Shown here: one piece after another, positions 26,816 through 35,347 of the stretch | Position numbering within the stretch: position 1 is the first letter of the stretch | How the letters are laid out: each line of letters starts with the position of its first letter | Source: Arthrobacter sp. Hiyo4 | GTDB lineage: Bacteria; Actinomycetota; Actinomycetes; Actinomycetales; Micrococcaceae | Assembly (NCBI GenBank): GCA_002370555.1 | Contig: AP014718.1 | Coordinates: forward strand, 2,108,001 to 2,172,000 | Length of the DNA stretch: 64,000 nucleotides | Reading direction: 5' to 3' | Made by a program: the position numbers and the translations under genes | Notes under the pieces: model-generated | What the model was told of the DNA's origin: nothing | Databases searched by the model: none | Seen by the model: the letters and a program-made list of their open reading frames with translations, nothing else

Positions 26816-27583
26816 TCAGACCACCACCGTCATGCCGCCGTCGATGAAGATCGTCTGCCCGTTCACAAAATCCGACCCGTCCGAGGCCAGCCACACCGCC
26901 GGCCCGCCAGGTCCTGGACCGTGCCCCACCGGTGCGCCGGGGTCCGGCCCAGGATCCAGGCATTGAACTGCTCATCGTCCACCAGGTTCTGCGTCATCTC
27001 CGTGTGGATATAGCCCGGAGCAATCCCGTTGATCTGCAGCCCGGACCCCGCCCACTCCGCCGTCATCGCCCGGGTCAGGTTCCGCAACCCGCCCTTGGCC
27101 GCCGCGTACGGGGCGATCGTGGGCCGGGCCAGGTCCGTCTGCACCGAACAGATATTGATGATCTTGCCCCTGCCCCGCGGGATCATGTGCCGGGCGGCCT
27201 CCCGCCCCACCAGGAACGCGCTCGTCAGATCCGTGGCGATCACCCGCTCCCAATCCGCGACATCCAGCTCGAGCATCGGCACCCGGTGCTGGATCCCGGC
27301 GTTGTTCACCAGGATCCGCAACGGCCCACGTGCTCCTCCACCCACGCCACACTCCGGGCCGCCTCGGCATCACTCGTGACATCAAACGCGACACTATGGA
27401 CCCGCCGGGCGCGAAGTCCGCGGCCATCGCCGCCTCCGCCGCCTTCAACCGCTCCACGTTGATCCCGTTCAACACCACCGTCGCCCCGGCATCAGCCAAC
27501 GCCCGCGCCAACGCGTTACCAATCCCCCGGCTCGAACCCGTCACCAGGGCAACCCGCCCCGTCAAATCAAAAAGTCCACTCAT
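26816..27583 (-). CDS. idnO: Gluconate 5-dehydrogenase-like SDR, frameshifted
   Basis: An SDR that reduces 5-ketogluconate to gluconate. It starts at ATG 27583 ([20 protein letters not shown]), and this ATG overlaps the upstream stop as ATGA. Motifs: [45 protein letters not shown] (catalytic Ser), and [20 protein letters not shown] with the YxxxK. It ends [10 protein letters not shown]. Frame breaks occur near 27395, near 27325 ([13 protein letters not shown]) and near 26900 (VQDLAG). The corrected length is about 257 aa. With idnD it forms the idonate to 5-ketogluconate to gluconate route. Confidence 0.86.
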
Positions 27584-28521
27584 AGTGCAGCTGTCCCTTT
27601 CATTGCGGCATCCACAGGTTCCGCGATATTGGAGTTGTCGCTCAGATTCGAAATGGCCTGGCGGACCACGGCAAGGTCCTGATCGCCCAGGCCCTGGCGC
27701 TTGAGTTCGGCGTAAAGCTCGACGCCGGCAGTTGCCATGGGCACGGCAGCGCCGGCCGCCTGGGCTGATTCGAGCACAAAGGACAGGTCCTTGTGCATGA
27801 ATTTCGCCGGGCCTGTTGGGGTGTAGTCCTTCCGGGCCAGGCGCGGTCCCACGTTCTCCAGCACACGGCTGCCCGCGAGGCCGCCGGCCAGGACATCGAA
27901 GAGTGCCGTTGGATCCATCCCGGAGCGCTCGGCGAGCTCAGCCGCTTCGGCGAGCGCCGCCGTCGTGGTTCCAACAATGAGCTGGTTGCAGGCCTTGGCG
28001 AGCGACCCCGCGCCCAGTGGGCCCATGTGCCTGACGGTGGTTCCCATCGCGTCGAATAAGGGCTCGAGCCGCCGGAAGTCGTTCGCGGTACCGCCGGCCA
28101 TGATGGCCAGGGTGCCGTTGGTGGCGCCCTTGGTCCCGCCGCTGACCGGGCGTCCACCACGGTGGCGCGGCCGTGGCTTGCCGCGTGGACCCGTCGCCCG
28201 AAGTCCTGGACCTTCGTCGGTGAGACTGAGCTTGTGATCACCACGGCAGTGCCGGCCTGCGGCGGATTTTCGTCCCAGCTGGCCAGCAGCCCCGCCGAGG
28301 CCTCGTCGATGAAGGACAGGTCCGGGAGCATAAAGGCGATGATTGGCAGGTCCGCAGGGATGTAACGTCGGGCGCGGAGTGGCCACCCTGTGCCACGAAT
28401 TCCTGGAGGGGAGCTTCGGATCTGTTCCAGGCGGTGACTGCCCAGCCGGCGCGGACCAGATTCGCTGCCATGGGCAGCCCATCAGCCCCAGGCCTACAAA
28501 GCCCGCTGTTCTGTCTTCCAT
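27580..28521 (-). CDS. NAD(P)-dependent oxidoreductase of the 3-hydroxyisobutyrate/6-phosphogluconate dehydrogenase family, frameshifted
   Basis: It starts at ATG 28521 with the dinucleotide motif AGFVGLGLMG, continuing in the next frame as MAANLVRAGWAVTAWNRSEA. Then come DEASAGLLASWDENPPQAGT and TVVDAPVSGGTKGATNGTLA (DAPVSGG is the substrate motif). The catalytic helix LGAGSLAKACNQLIVGTTTA carries the Lys and Asn. The C-terminal all-helical domain includes KDLSFVLESAQAAGA. At least three frame breaks (about 28480, 28340, 28150) fall in short G/C runs. The corrected length is about 315 aa. It is first in the operon with idnO and idnD; its substrate is probably a beta-hydroxyacid of the same pathway. 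It is divergent from a 2-hydroxyacid dehydrogenase. Confidence 0.83.
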   Translation of the reverse strand: MEDRTAGFVGLGLMGCPWQRIWSAPAGQSPPGTDPKLPSRNSWHRVATPRPTLHPCGPANHRLYAPGPVLHRRGLGGAAGQLGRKSAAGRHCRGDHKLSLTDEGPGLRATGPRGKPRPRHRGGRPVSGGTKGATNGTLAIMAGGTANDFRRLEPLFDAMGTTVRHMGPLGAGSLAKACNQLIVGTTTAALAEAAELAERSGMDPTALFDVLAGGLAGSRVLENVGPRLARKDYTPTGPAKFMHKDLSFVLESAQAAGAAVPMATAGVELYAELKRQGLGDQDLAVVRQAISNLSDNSNIAEPVDAAMKGTAAL

Positions 28522-28606
28522 ATCTAGGCCTCGACTCACATCGTTGTGTGGTTAATGAAGGGAAATCTGTCCAATATCCTAGCCGCTATTCAGTATGATG
28601 AACGCT

Positions 28607-29658
28607 ATGACGACTCTAAGCACTGTCGCGATCGCCGTCCCGCTCGAAGCAGAGCTGGTGGACCGCATCCGCGCCGTAGACCCCTCCGTAACTGTCCTCT
28701 ATGAGCCGGACCTGCTTCCGCCCGAGCGTTTTCCGGCCGACCACTCCGGGGATCCGGACTTCAAACGCACTCCCGCGCAGGAGGAGCAGTACTGGGCCAT
28801 GCTCAATAAGGCGCAGGTTCTGTACGGCCTGCCCAACGAAAGCCCGGCGGGCCTGGCCCGCATCGCGCGCGAGAATCCACGGCTCCAGTGGGTCCACGCC
28901 ATGGCCGCCGGCGCCGGCGGCGCTGTCAAGGCATCCGGGCTGGACCAGGAAACCCTCCTGAAGTTCAAGGTGACCACCTCCGCCGGCGTCCATGCCCTGC
29001 CGCTGGCAGAATTCGCTGCGCTGGGAATCCTCAACGGCTTCAAGCGCAGCGCCGAGCTGGCCCAGGACCAGGCCGCCAAAGTGTGGCCTGAGCTTCGGAC
29101 CCCACCCGCCTGGTCAGCGGTTCCGCGCTGGTAGTGACCGGCCTGGGCGAAATCGGCCTGGAGACGGCCAGGATCGCCCGCGCCCTGGGCATGACGGTCA
29201 GCGGCACCAAGCGGAACGTTGAGCCGATCGAGGGAATCGACCAGGTTGCCGGCAACGACGGACTGGCCGGACTGCTCGCCACGGCAGACGCCGTCGTCAA
29301 CACCCTCCCCGGCACGCCGTACACGGAGAAGCTCTTCAACCGTGAGGTGTTCGCCGCCATGAAGCCGGGAACGGTGTTTGTGAACGTGGGCCGCGGCACC
29401 GTGGTGGACGAGGACGCCCTGCTGGAGGCCCTGGACAACGGCCAGGTCTCCTACGCCTGCCTCGATGTCTTTGCCGTGGAACCGCTCCCTGCGGACAGCC
29501 CGCTCTGGAGCCACCCGAGGGTTATGGTGTCGCCACATACCTCGGCGCTCAGTGCCGCGGAGAATCGCCTGATCGCGGAGCGCTTCTGCAGCAACCTGCG
29601 CACGTTCCTCGACGGCGGCGACCTCCCCCACCTGGTGGACCCGGTCCACTTCTACTAG
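28607..29658 (+). CDS. D-2-hydroxyacid dehydrogenase, frameshifted
   Basis: An NAD-dependent 2-hydroxyacid dehydrogenase that reduces 2-keto acids. The start is probably ATG 28607 (MTTLSTVAIAVPLEAELVDR), with ATG 28595 also in frame. The substrate domain has WVHAMAAGAGGAVKASGLDQ and SAGVHALPLAEFAALGIL. After a break near 29105, repaired by one C in CCCC, the Rossmann domain reads LVVTGLGEIGLETARIARAL. It continues with PGTPYTEKLFNREVF, GTVFVNVGRGTVVDEDALLE (Arg), CLDVFAVEPLPADSPLW (Glu) and VMVSPHTSALS (His). The catalytic Arg/Glu/His triad is complete. The corrected length is about 350 aa. It is followed by a strong terminator and divergent from the idonate operon. Confidence 0.88.
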
Positions 29659-29682
29659 GCGGCAGCCCCCGGCCCGCACCAC

Positions 29683-29735
29683 AGAGCCCCTGCCGTGGAT
29701 CCTGGAAACGGGGATCCACGGCAGGGGCTCTTTTG
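29683..29735 (+). terminator. Terminator after 2-hydroxyacid dehydrogenase
   Basis: A 20-bp perfect stem (AGAGCCCCTGCCGTGGATCC and its complement) around a 9-nt loop, ending in TTTT. The stretch from here to 29899 holds no gene; it contains this and a second terminator. Confidence 0.88.
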
Positions 29736-29844
29736 TGTCGGCGGTTGTGAAAGTGTCGCTTCGACGGTTGTTTCCGCGTTCTGTCCGCGGGAACAGCCTG
29801 CCGCATGGTGCCGGAAAGTACATCCGGCTGTGCGGGCATTAACG

Positions 29845-29887
29845 CGCAAAAGGCGGCCTCCCCATCAAGGGGAGGCCGCCTTTTGCG
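29845..29887. terminator. Terminator of the MFS transporter gene
   Basis: A 19-bp perfect stem (CGCAAAAGGCGGCCTCCCC and its complement) around ATCAA, with A/T runs inside both arms giving bidirectional character. It lies 13 bp beyond the stop of the minus-strand MFS gene. Confidence 0.85.
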
Positions 29888-29899
29888 TGGGTGGAGTGC

Positions 29900-31248
29900 C
29901 TAGCGTGCGTCCTCCACCAGGAGCAGGTCCCGGCCGTTGGTTTCCGGGGTGAAGAACGTGGTGCCGAAGGAGATCAGCGCCAGGACCAGGGAATAGATGG
30001 CGGGAACCAGCCAGGAATGGCCGGTCGTGGCCAGTAGGGCCACACCGATCATGGGTGCGAATCCGCCGGCCAGGACGGCGGAGAGTTCACGGCTCAGCGC
30101 CACGCCGGTGAAGCGGTGCTGGGAGCCGAAGAGTTCCGGCAACAGGGCGCACTGCGGACCGAGCATGGACTGCACGCCGAGCGAAATGCCCACCACCATG
30201 ACCACCCAGACGAGGGTGACGTTGCCGAGCGTGACCAGGTAGAAGGCCGGCAGGGCGATGACCGCCTGGAAGAGGGCCCCGTAGCGGTATACAGGAACGC
30301 GTCCGAAGCGGTCGGACAGTGCGCCGAAGGTGACCACCATGACCGCTGCGAATCCAGCAGCAATGAGGAGGCCGGTGGGGCCGATGAACTTGTCGCCGGC
30401 GAAGACTCCGGCGGGCAGGCTGATGAAGGACACCAGGAGGGCGGAGTAAATGGAGGAGTTTCCGTTTTCTCCCATCCGCAGGCCAATGCCGATGAGCACG
30501 TTTTTCTTCGAGTGCTTCCAGATCTGCACGACGGGGTTCTTGACCACGGCCTTGTGCTTTTCCAGCTCCTGGAAGACCGGCGTTTCCTTGAGCCGGAGTC
30601 GGATGAAGACCGCGATGACAATCAGGATGACGCTCGCCAGGAACGGAACGCGCCACAGCCAGCCCTGCAGGACTTCCTTGTCGGCCAGTGCCATCAGGGC
30701 GAAGGTGCCTGCGCCGAGCAGGGTGCCCAGCTGGATGCCGACGAACGGCAGTGCGGCGAAGAATCCACGACGGCGGCGCGGGGCCACTTCTGAGATCAGT
30801 GTGGTGGCGCCCGCCTGCTCGGCGCCGGCGCCCAGGCCCTGAAGGATCCGAAGGGCCACCAGGAGCACTGCGCCGACCATTCCCGCCTGTTCAAAGGTGG
30901 GCAGGAGCCCGATGGCGAAGCTGGCCATGCCCATCAGGCCGATGGTCAGGATCAGGACCATCTTCCGGCCGAACCGGTCACCGATGTAGCCGAAGACGAT
31001 GCCGCCGAACGGCCGGGCTGCGAAGCCCACACCATAGGTGGCGAATGACGCGATCACGGCGCCGCTTTCCCCCAGCGGTGAGAAGAAGAGGGGCCAAAGA
31101 TCAAGGCCGAGGCGAGGCCGTAGATGTAGAAGTCGTAGTACTCCAGTGCGGAGCCTACTGAGCTGGCAAGAGTTGCCCTTCGCAGCTGCTCCGGATCGAC
31201 GGCGGCGCCGTCCGTGTCAGTCTGCGGTGATTTAGTACGAGTTGTCAC
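29900..31248 (-). CDS. MFS transporter, metabolite:H+ symporter (MHS) type, frameshifted
   Basis: A 12-helix proton symporter of the sugar-transporter superfamily, MHS branch. It starts at GTG 31248 (VTTRTKSPQTD) with GGGAG upstream. Helix 1 carries ASSVGSALEYYDFYIYGLAS, the MHS hallmark EYYDFYIYG. A break near 31085 (IFGP/LFFSPLGESGA) is repaired by one C. Then come FGYIGDRFGRKMVLILTI (GDRFGRK loop), RILQGLGAGAEQAGATTLIS, GALSDRFGRVPVYRYG and a C-terminal tail ETNGRDLLLVEDAR. The corrected length is about 450 aa. Relatives carry carboxylates such as shikimate, proline or alpha-ketoglutarate. The IclR gene next to it is likely its regulator. Confidence 0.87.
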
Positions 31249-31327
31249 AAGAACTCCCTCAAAAACACTCCAGGCCCCCGTTGGCCTGGTGGGATAGCGA
31301 GGACACGCCATGGTGTCGATCACTATA

Positions 31328-31352
31328 TTGAACAGAGTACAGCAAGTTGAAC
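31328..31352. promoter_or_regulatory. Candidate IclR operator upstream of the MFS gene
   Basis: Two TTGAAC half-sites (31328-31333 and 31347-31352), 19 bp apart, lie about 80 bp upstream of the transporter start. The same GTTCAA/TTGAAC hexamer occurs near the IclR gene start at 32272-32287. Confidence 0.45.
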
Positions 31353-31430
31353 ACGCAGCAAGTGGTTGACGGATATTTTGTTCACGACCGGGGTGATGAA
31401 CGTTTAATCGGGCCGCCGGAGCGGGGGCAC

Positions 31431-32228
31431 TCAGCCCATGGGGTTGCCCAGGGACCGCGCCAGCTCGTTCAGCTCCTTGACCATCCGGGAACCCTGCTCC
31501 GCGGAGTAGGTGGCCTTGAGGGCCGTGACTGACAAACCGAGGCTCGGGCCGTGGGCACCGCGCGTAGGCACGGCCACAGCCAGGCAGACCACTCCGGTAG
31601 TGGATTCCTCATCTTCGAACGCATAGCCCTGTTCGCGGATGGTTTTGAGCTGGGCCTTCAATTCGGCCCCGGTGCGGAGGGACTTCGGGGTCAGCACCGG
31701 AAGTTGGGCGTCATCGGAAAACATTGCGTCGACGTCGTGGTCATGAAGGCGGGCAATCAGGGCCTTGCCCACGGCACACAGTGACACCGGCATCTTGTCG
31801 CCGATGTTGGACGTCAGGCGGACCGCCGGATGGCCCTCGTAGCGGGCCAGATAGATCACGTTGGTTCCGTCCAGCATCGCGATGCGTACCGTCTCCCCGG
31901 AAAGGGTGGGCGCCTGTTCGCAGAACCGGTAGAACTCCTGTACTTCATCGAGCCGGCTCAGATATGCCGCGCCGAGTTCCACGAGCTTTCGTCCCAGGGT
32001 GAACTCGGCGCCCTGGCGGCTGATCAGCCTGGCTTCTTCCAACGCCAACAACAGATTGGAGGTTGACGACTTGGGGATCCCCAGCTCGCGGGCCAGGTCG
32101 CTCAGGGTCAGCCGTCCGCTCGCAGAGGCTGCCAGCGCGTCCATAACGGCGGCGGCACGCGTGACCGCCGGCGCCGGCGATGTACTCCCCAAACCCTCGG
32201 AGGAGCGGGGGGTGCGGGAATCGGCCAT
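31431..32228 (-). CDS. IclR family transcriptional regulator
   Basis: N-terminal winged helix (VMDALAASASGRLTLSDLAR, LGIPKSSTSNLLLALEEARL) and the IclR effector domain (SGETVRIAMLDGTNVIYLAR, GDKMPVSLCAVGKALIA, GYAFEDEESTTGVVCLAVAV). It starts at ATG 32228; 265 aa, intact. The segment VSLCAVGKA replaces the more usual L..TA.GKA ligand-pocket loop but keeps GKA. It lies upstream of and codirectional with the MFS gene, with a 180-bp gap. A GTTCA-N6-TGAAC palindrome 44 bp upstream of its start suggests autoregulation. Confidence 0.92.
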   Translation of the reverse strand: MADSRTPRSSEGLGSTSPAPAVTRAAAVMDALAASASGRLTLSDLARELGIPKSSTSNLLLALEEARLISRQGAEFTLGRKLVELGAAYLSRLDEVQEFYRFCEQAPTLSGETVRIAMLDGTNVIYLARYEGHPAVRLTSNIGDKMPVSLCAVGKALIARLHDHDVDAMFSDDAQLPVLTPKSLRTGAELKAQLKTIREQGYAFEDEESTTGVVCLAVAVPTRGAHGPSLGLSVTALKATYSAEQGSRMVKELNELARSLGNPMG

Positions 32229-32271
32229 GATTCTCCTTCGATCGGCACGCCGGGGCGCTTCGCGTAGATGC

Positions 32272-32287
32272 GTTCAATCTGCTGAAC
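32272..32287. promoter_or_regulatory. Candidate IclR operator upstream of iclR
   Basis: GTTCA-ATCTGC-TGAAC is an inverted repeat with 5-bp arms, 44 bp upstream of the regulator start. It shares the TTGAAC/GTTCAA word with the transporter promoter region. Confidence 0.45.
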
Positions 32288-32412
32288 AGTAACCATCATA
32301 ATGGCTCAGTGGCGATTCGGAGCCCGGGCCAAGGCGCCGCCCACCGCGCAACGCACTCCATGGTTCGCGTGGCATTTGTTTGTTTCAGGAAGTTCACGGT
32401 ATATTCATTTCA

Positions 32413-32453
32413 GACCCTCCACCGCGGCATCCCCAATAGTCGCGGTGGAGGGT
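32413..32453 (+). terminator. Orphan hairpin with T-run
   Basis: A 13-bp perfect stem (ACCCTCCACCGCG and its complement) with a 15-nt loop, followed by TTTT on the plus strand. No plus-strand gene precedes it: the 195 bp from 32299 to 32494 hold no protein gene. It may end the minus-strand small gene (stop at 32495) or mark a short plus-strand transcript. Confidence 0.5.
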
Positions 32454-32494
32454 TTTCCAATGCCCAAATGTTCTCTGGGCATCTGCCGTCGGAT

Positions 32495-32785
32495 TCAGGC
32501 GACGTCCACCACGGCTTCCCTCAGTCTCCAGCCGCCACCGAGGCCGTCGCGCTCCAGCACCATGGTGGTCAGCGCGGAAAGCGGATTATGGCCCAGGCGC
32601 ACCTGGACCTGCAACACCTCAACATCCACACGGCCCAGGCCCTTGGGCATTCGGCGCTGCGCCTCCCACCAGCTCACACGCTCAAACCATCGCACCGCGT
32701 CAGCACCCACGGCCCATTCCCTGCCATTGCTGACCACGGCCGTCGGGCTGCCGTCCTTGGCCGTCTTCACCACCACATATTCCAT
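32495..32785 (-). CDS. Small conserved hypothetical protein (DUF6504-like)
   Basis: A 96-aa protein from ATG 32785 (MEYVVVKTAKDGSPTAVVSN). The pattern of a short beta-rich start, a GREWAVGADAVRWFERVSWW segment and a C-terminal LGHNPLSALTTMVLERDG resembles small actinobacterial proteins of the DUF6504 kind, where a WW-containing linker joins two strands. I am not certain of the family and assign no function. It lies alone between IclR and tRNA-Val, followed by a hairpin at 32413-32453. Confidence 0.6.
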   Translation of the reverse strand: MEYVVVKTAKDGSPTAVVSNGREWAVGADAVRWFERVSWWEAQRRMPKGLGRVDVEVLQVQVRLGHNPLSALTTMVLERDGLGGGWRLREAVVDVA

Positions 32786-32861
32786 AGCGGGAACACTAGG
32801 GACAGCCACCGACAATCTGGCGACCTAGCGGAACTGAGCCAGCGCCGCCCTGTACGGGGAA

Positions 32862-32908
32862 CAAAAAACCCGCTGTTCCCGGCCAGTCGGGCCAGGAACA
32901 ACGGGGTT
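32862..32908 (-). terminator. Terminator after tRNA-Val
   Basis: On the minus strand, AACCCCGTTGTTCCTGGCC pairs with GGCCGGGAACAGCGGGTT (two imperfections) and is followed by six T. It starts immediately after the encoded CCA of tRNA-Val. Confidence 0.85.
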
Positions 32909-32984
32909 TGGTGGGTCCTACCGGGATCGAACCGATGACATCCACGGTGTAAACGTGGCGCTCTACCAGCTGAGCTAAAGACCC
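32909..32984 (-). tRNA. tRNA-Val (anticodon TAC)
   Basis: The minus strand reads acceptor GGGTCTT, D arm AGCTCAGCTGGTAGAGC, anticodon loop with TTTACAC (anticodon TAC), T arm ATCGGTTCGATCCCGGT and AGGACCC, then discriminator A and an encoded CCA (32911-32909). The acceptor contains one T-G pair. Confidence 0.93.
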
Positions 32985-33084
32985 AAACTGCCGGTTTTTC
33001 GCACCTCAGCGCGTCAACCAACGAACATAAACTCTACCTGACGTGCGGGACGAAAAGCCAATCGACACGGGCGGCCCCGAACGG

Positions 33085-34005
33085 TCAAAGATCGGGGAGT
33101 TCGGCGGCGAGCCAGGTCAGCGCCTCGCTGACGCCGGCGTCGAGCTTGATGGTGGCGTACTGGTCGCCCCGGGTACCGCCCCTGTTGATGATCACCACAG
33201 GCTTGCCGTCCTTCACCGCGTGACGGACGAACCGCAGTCCGCTCATCACGGTCAGCGATGAACCGGCAACAAGCAATGCCGCTGCACTGTCCACCATCGC
33301 GTAGGCGGCCTCTGCGCGTTCTTTGGGCACGTTCTCGCCGAAGTAGACAAAGTCGGGCTTGAGCATTCCGCCGCAGGCGGGGCAGGCAGCGACCACAAAA
33401 CTGCTGATCAGGGCAATGTCCTCAACAGTGGCGTCGGCGTCGGGCGCCATTTCCACCAGGCCGGACGCGGTGGCGTGCGCCAGGAAGCCGGGATTCAGTT
33501 CTTCGAGTATCCCCGCCAGCAGGTGACGAGTGTACGTGCGCTGGCAATCCAGGCAAACCACCTGGTCATAACGGCCGTGGAGGTCAATGACATTCCGGCT
33601 GCCGGCATCTTCATGCAGCCTGTCCACGTTCTGCGTGATCAGCCCGGTGAGCAAGCCCCGACGCTCCAGTTCTGCGGCCGCACGATGCCCAGGATTTGGA
33701 TCTGCGTGCCGCAAGTGGGACCAGCCGATATGGTTCCGAGCCCAATAGCGCTGGCGGTTGGCGGCGTCGCGCACAAACTCCTGGTACGTCATGGGCGAAC
33801 GTGGCACGGCGTCCGGCCCGCGGTAATCCGGTATGCCCGAATCGGTGCTCAGCCCTGCGCCGGTCAGTAACGCCAGCCGCTTGCCGGACAAAAGCTCCCG
33901 TACGCGTCCAAGCCCTTCAAGGTCCGCACTGGACAGCGCAGCAGGGTCAGCGGCCGGCAGGCTGGCGAAGCCTGTCAGGCCGATGCCGTGCCGCTGCTGG
34001 TCCAT
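33085..34005 (-). CDS. Sir2-family NAD-dependent protein deacylase (sirtuin)
   Basis: Removes acyl groups from lysines at the cost of NAD+. It carries the full Sir2 core: LLTGAGLSTDSGIPDYRG (NAD and catalytic loop), TGLITQNVDRLHEDAG, VIDLHGRYDQVVC with catalytic His, zinc cysteine pairs CLDC and CPAC, MLKPDFVYFGENVP, and LLVAGSSLTVMSGLRFV. At 306 aa from ATG 34005, it has about 25 extra N-terminal residues and a long zinc-module insert (about 60 residues between the cysteine pairs). Intact. It lies 6 bp downstream of the peroxiredoxin gene, so it is likely in one operon with peroxiredoxin and DUF3052. Confidence 0.93.
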   Translation of the reverse strand: MDQQRHGIGLTGFASLPAADPAALSSADLEGLGRVRELLSGKRLALLTGAGLSTDSGIPDYRGPDAVPRSPMTYQEFVRDAANRQRYWARNHIGWSHLRHADPNPGHRAAAELERRGLLTGLITQNVDRLHEDAGSRNVIDLHGRYDQVVCLDCQRTYTRHLLAGILEELNPGFLAHATASGLVEMAPDADATVEDIALISSFVVAACPACGGMLKPDFVYFGENVPKERAEAAYAMVDSAAALLVAGSSLTVMSGLRFVRHAVKDGKPVVIINRGGTRGDQYATIKLDAGVSEALTWLAAELPDL

Positions 34006-34011
34006 GCGGCC

Positions 34012-34506
34012 TCAGGCCTGTTCCAGACCTGCCAGAGCATCCTGGTACTCGGCGAGCTCGCGGGCCTGCCCGCGCGGATTCACCACGACGTAGCGGATTG
34101 TTCCTGCTGCATCGATGATGAACGTCCCGCGCCCAGCCATGCCGCTCTCCGGGTCGAAGACTCCATAGGCGGAAGCGACAGCGCCGTGCGGCCAGAAGTC
34201 CGCCAAAAGGTCAAAGCCGTAGCCTTCCTTCTCGGCATAAGCCCGCAGGCTGAACTTGCTGTCCACGGACACGGCCAGGACGGTGGCCCTGGCATCCTCA
34301 AACGCGGCCAGGTTGTCCCGGATTTCGCAGAGCTCGCCGGTACAGACACCCGAAAACGCAAACGGATAAAACACAAGCACAACGTTCTGCCCGCGGAAAG
34401 TGGATAACCGGACAGGTTCTCCGAACTGGTTTACCAGCTCAAAGTCCGGGGCAAGCTCCCCCACCGCCGGAACAGTCTGCCCGGCTACGGCAAGAGCTGC
34501 CGTCAC
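34012..34506 (-). CDS. Peroxiredoxin (AhpE/BCP-like)
   Basis: A thiol peroxidase that reduces H2O2 and organic or peroxynitrite substrates. The thioredoxin fold starts GELAPDFELVNQFGEPVRLS, and the peroxidatic centre is FYPFAFSGVCTGELCEIRDN (TxxC context with a second Cys four residues on). Next are AVSVDSKFSLRAYAEKEGY and GTFIIDAAGTIRYVVVN. The GTG start at 34506 overlaps the upstream DUF3052 stop (GTGA), indicating coupling; 164 aa. The close CxxxxC spacing resembles mycobacterial AhpE. Intact. Confidence 0.9.
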   Translation of the reverse strand: MTAALAVAGQTVPAVGELAPDFELVNQFGEPVRLSTFRGQNVVLVFYPFAFSGVCTGELCEIRDNLAAFEDARATVLAVSVDSKFSLRAYAEKEGYGFDLLADFWPHGAVASAYGVFDPESGMAGRGTFIIDAAGTIRYVVVNPRGQARELAEYQDALAGLEQA

Positions 34507-34922
34507 TTGTTCTTCCTGCTGACCAGGCGGGTGGCACTCCAGTCCTTTGACACACCTGCCGAGGTGGTGAGGTGCAGGCCCGCAGTGGGCGCCGCTTCCT
34601 GGATTTCCGCCGGCGACACGTACCCGGTGCGCCCGGACTTTGGCGTCAACACCCAAACAACCCCGGTTTCACTCAGGGTGGTCAGGGAATCCATGAGGCT
34701 ATCGACCAGATCCCCGTCGCCGTCCCGCCACCAAAAAATGACGGCGTCAACAACGTCGTGGTCGTCCTCGTCCAGGAGCTCGGACCCTGTCAGGTCCTCA
34801 ATATCATCACGTAAGTCGAAATCGACGTCGTCGTCGTAACCGAACTCCTGAATCAGATCCCCGTTTTTGAAACCCAATTTTTCCGCCACATTTACCGAAG
34901 TGGCGGCGTCGGCCTCGCTCAC
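34503..34922 (-). CDS. DUF3052 family protein
   Basis: An actinobacteria-specific family of unknown role. It starts at GTG 34922 (VSEADAATSVNVAEKLGFK) with GGAGG six bases upstream; 139 aa. Typical features are VAEKLGFKNGDLIQEFGYDD, a strongly acidic centre (DLRDDIEDLTGSELLDEDDH), VVDAVIFWWRDGDGDLVDSL and GVVWVLTPKSGRTGYV. It is first in a putative operon with peroxiredoxin and sirtuin and divergent from aceE. The same DUF3052-peroxiredoxin pairing near aceE is common in actinobacteria, which supports the family call. Confidence 0.9.
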   Translation of the reverse strand: MSEADAATSVNVAEKLGFKNGDLIQEFGYDDDVDFDLRDDIEDLTGSELLDEDDHDVVDAVIFWWRDGDGDLVDSLMDSLTTLSETGVVWVLTPKSGRTGYVSPAEIQEAAPTAGLHLTTSAGVSKDWSATRLVSRKNK

Positions 34923-35347
34923 GTGTTCCTCCAATGCCTAATACATGCAATTCGCATAGTGATTTCCATTACTCCCAGCCAACACCCTTTGTGCCTGCGC
35001 TTCAAGCTGCCACCACCGCGATCCGCCATATTCTGCGTCACATCCGGCGCCGTCAGCCTGCGTTGCAGCGGCTTTCGTCACACAACCAGTATGACGGCGA
35101 AATACAACAGGGACGCCATGGACGCGGCTACGCATCGCGCTGGAGTCACAGCTAGAGTGACTGGTGACAACTATGCCTGCGGGGCGACCGCCTGGAACTC
35201 AATGGCAGACATAGGCGTGATAGGACCCTGCCCGGCGCACATGACCGGGCTGTTGTAACCGATACGTCGCACACGTCGCATTCATGCCGGACAGTCACCC
35301 TGCCCGGCATGTGGGCGCCGATGCATGCGCGCAAAGAGAGGTTGGAC
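34923..35347. promoter_or_regulatory. Intergenic region upstream of aceE with a palindrome
   Basis: 425 bp separate DUF3052 and aceE and contain no convincing gene. It holds both divergent promoters. An inverted repeat CATGCCGG-N13-CCGGCATG at 35283-35311, 37 bp before the aceE GTG, could be a regulator site or a leader hairpin. The 111-codon open frame through this region has no RBS or family signature and is disregarded. Confidence 0.45.
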
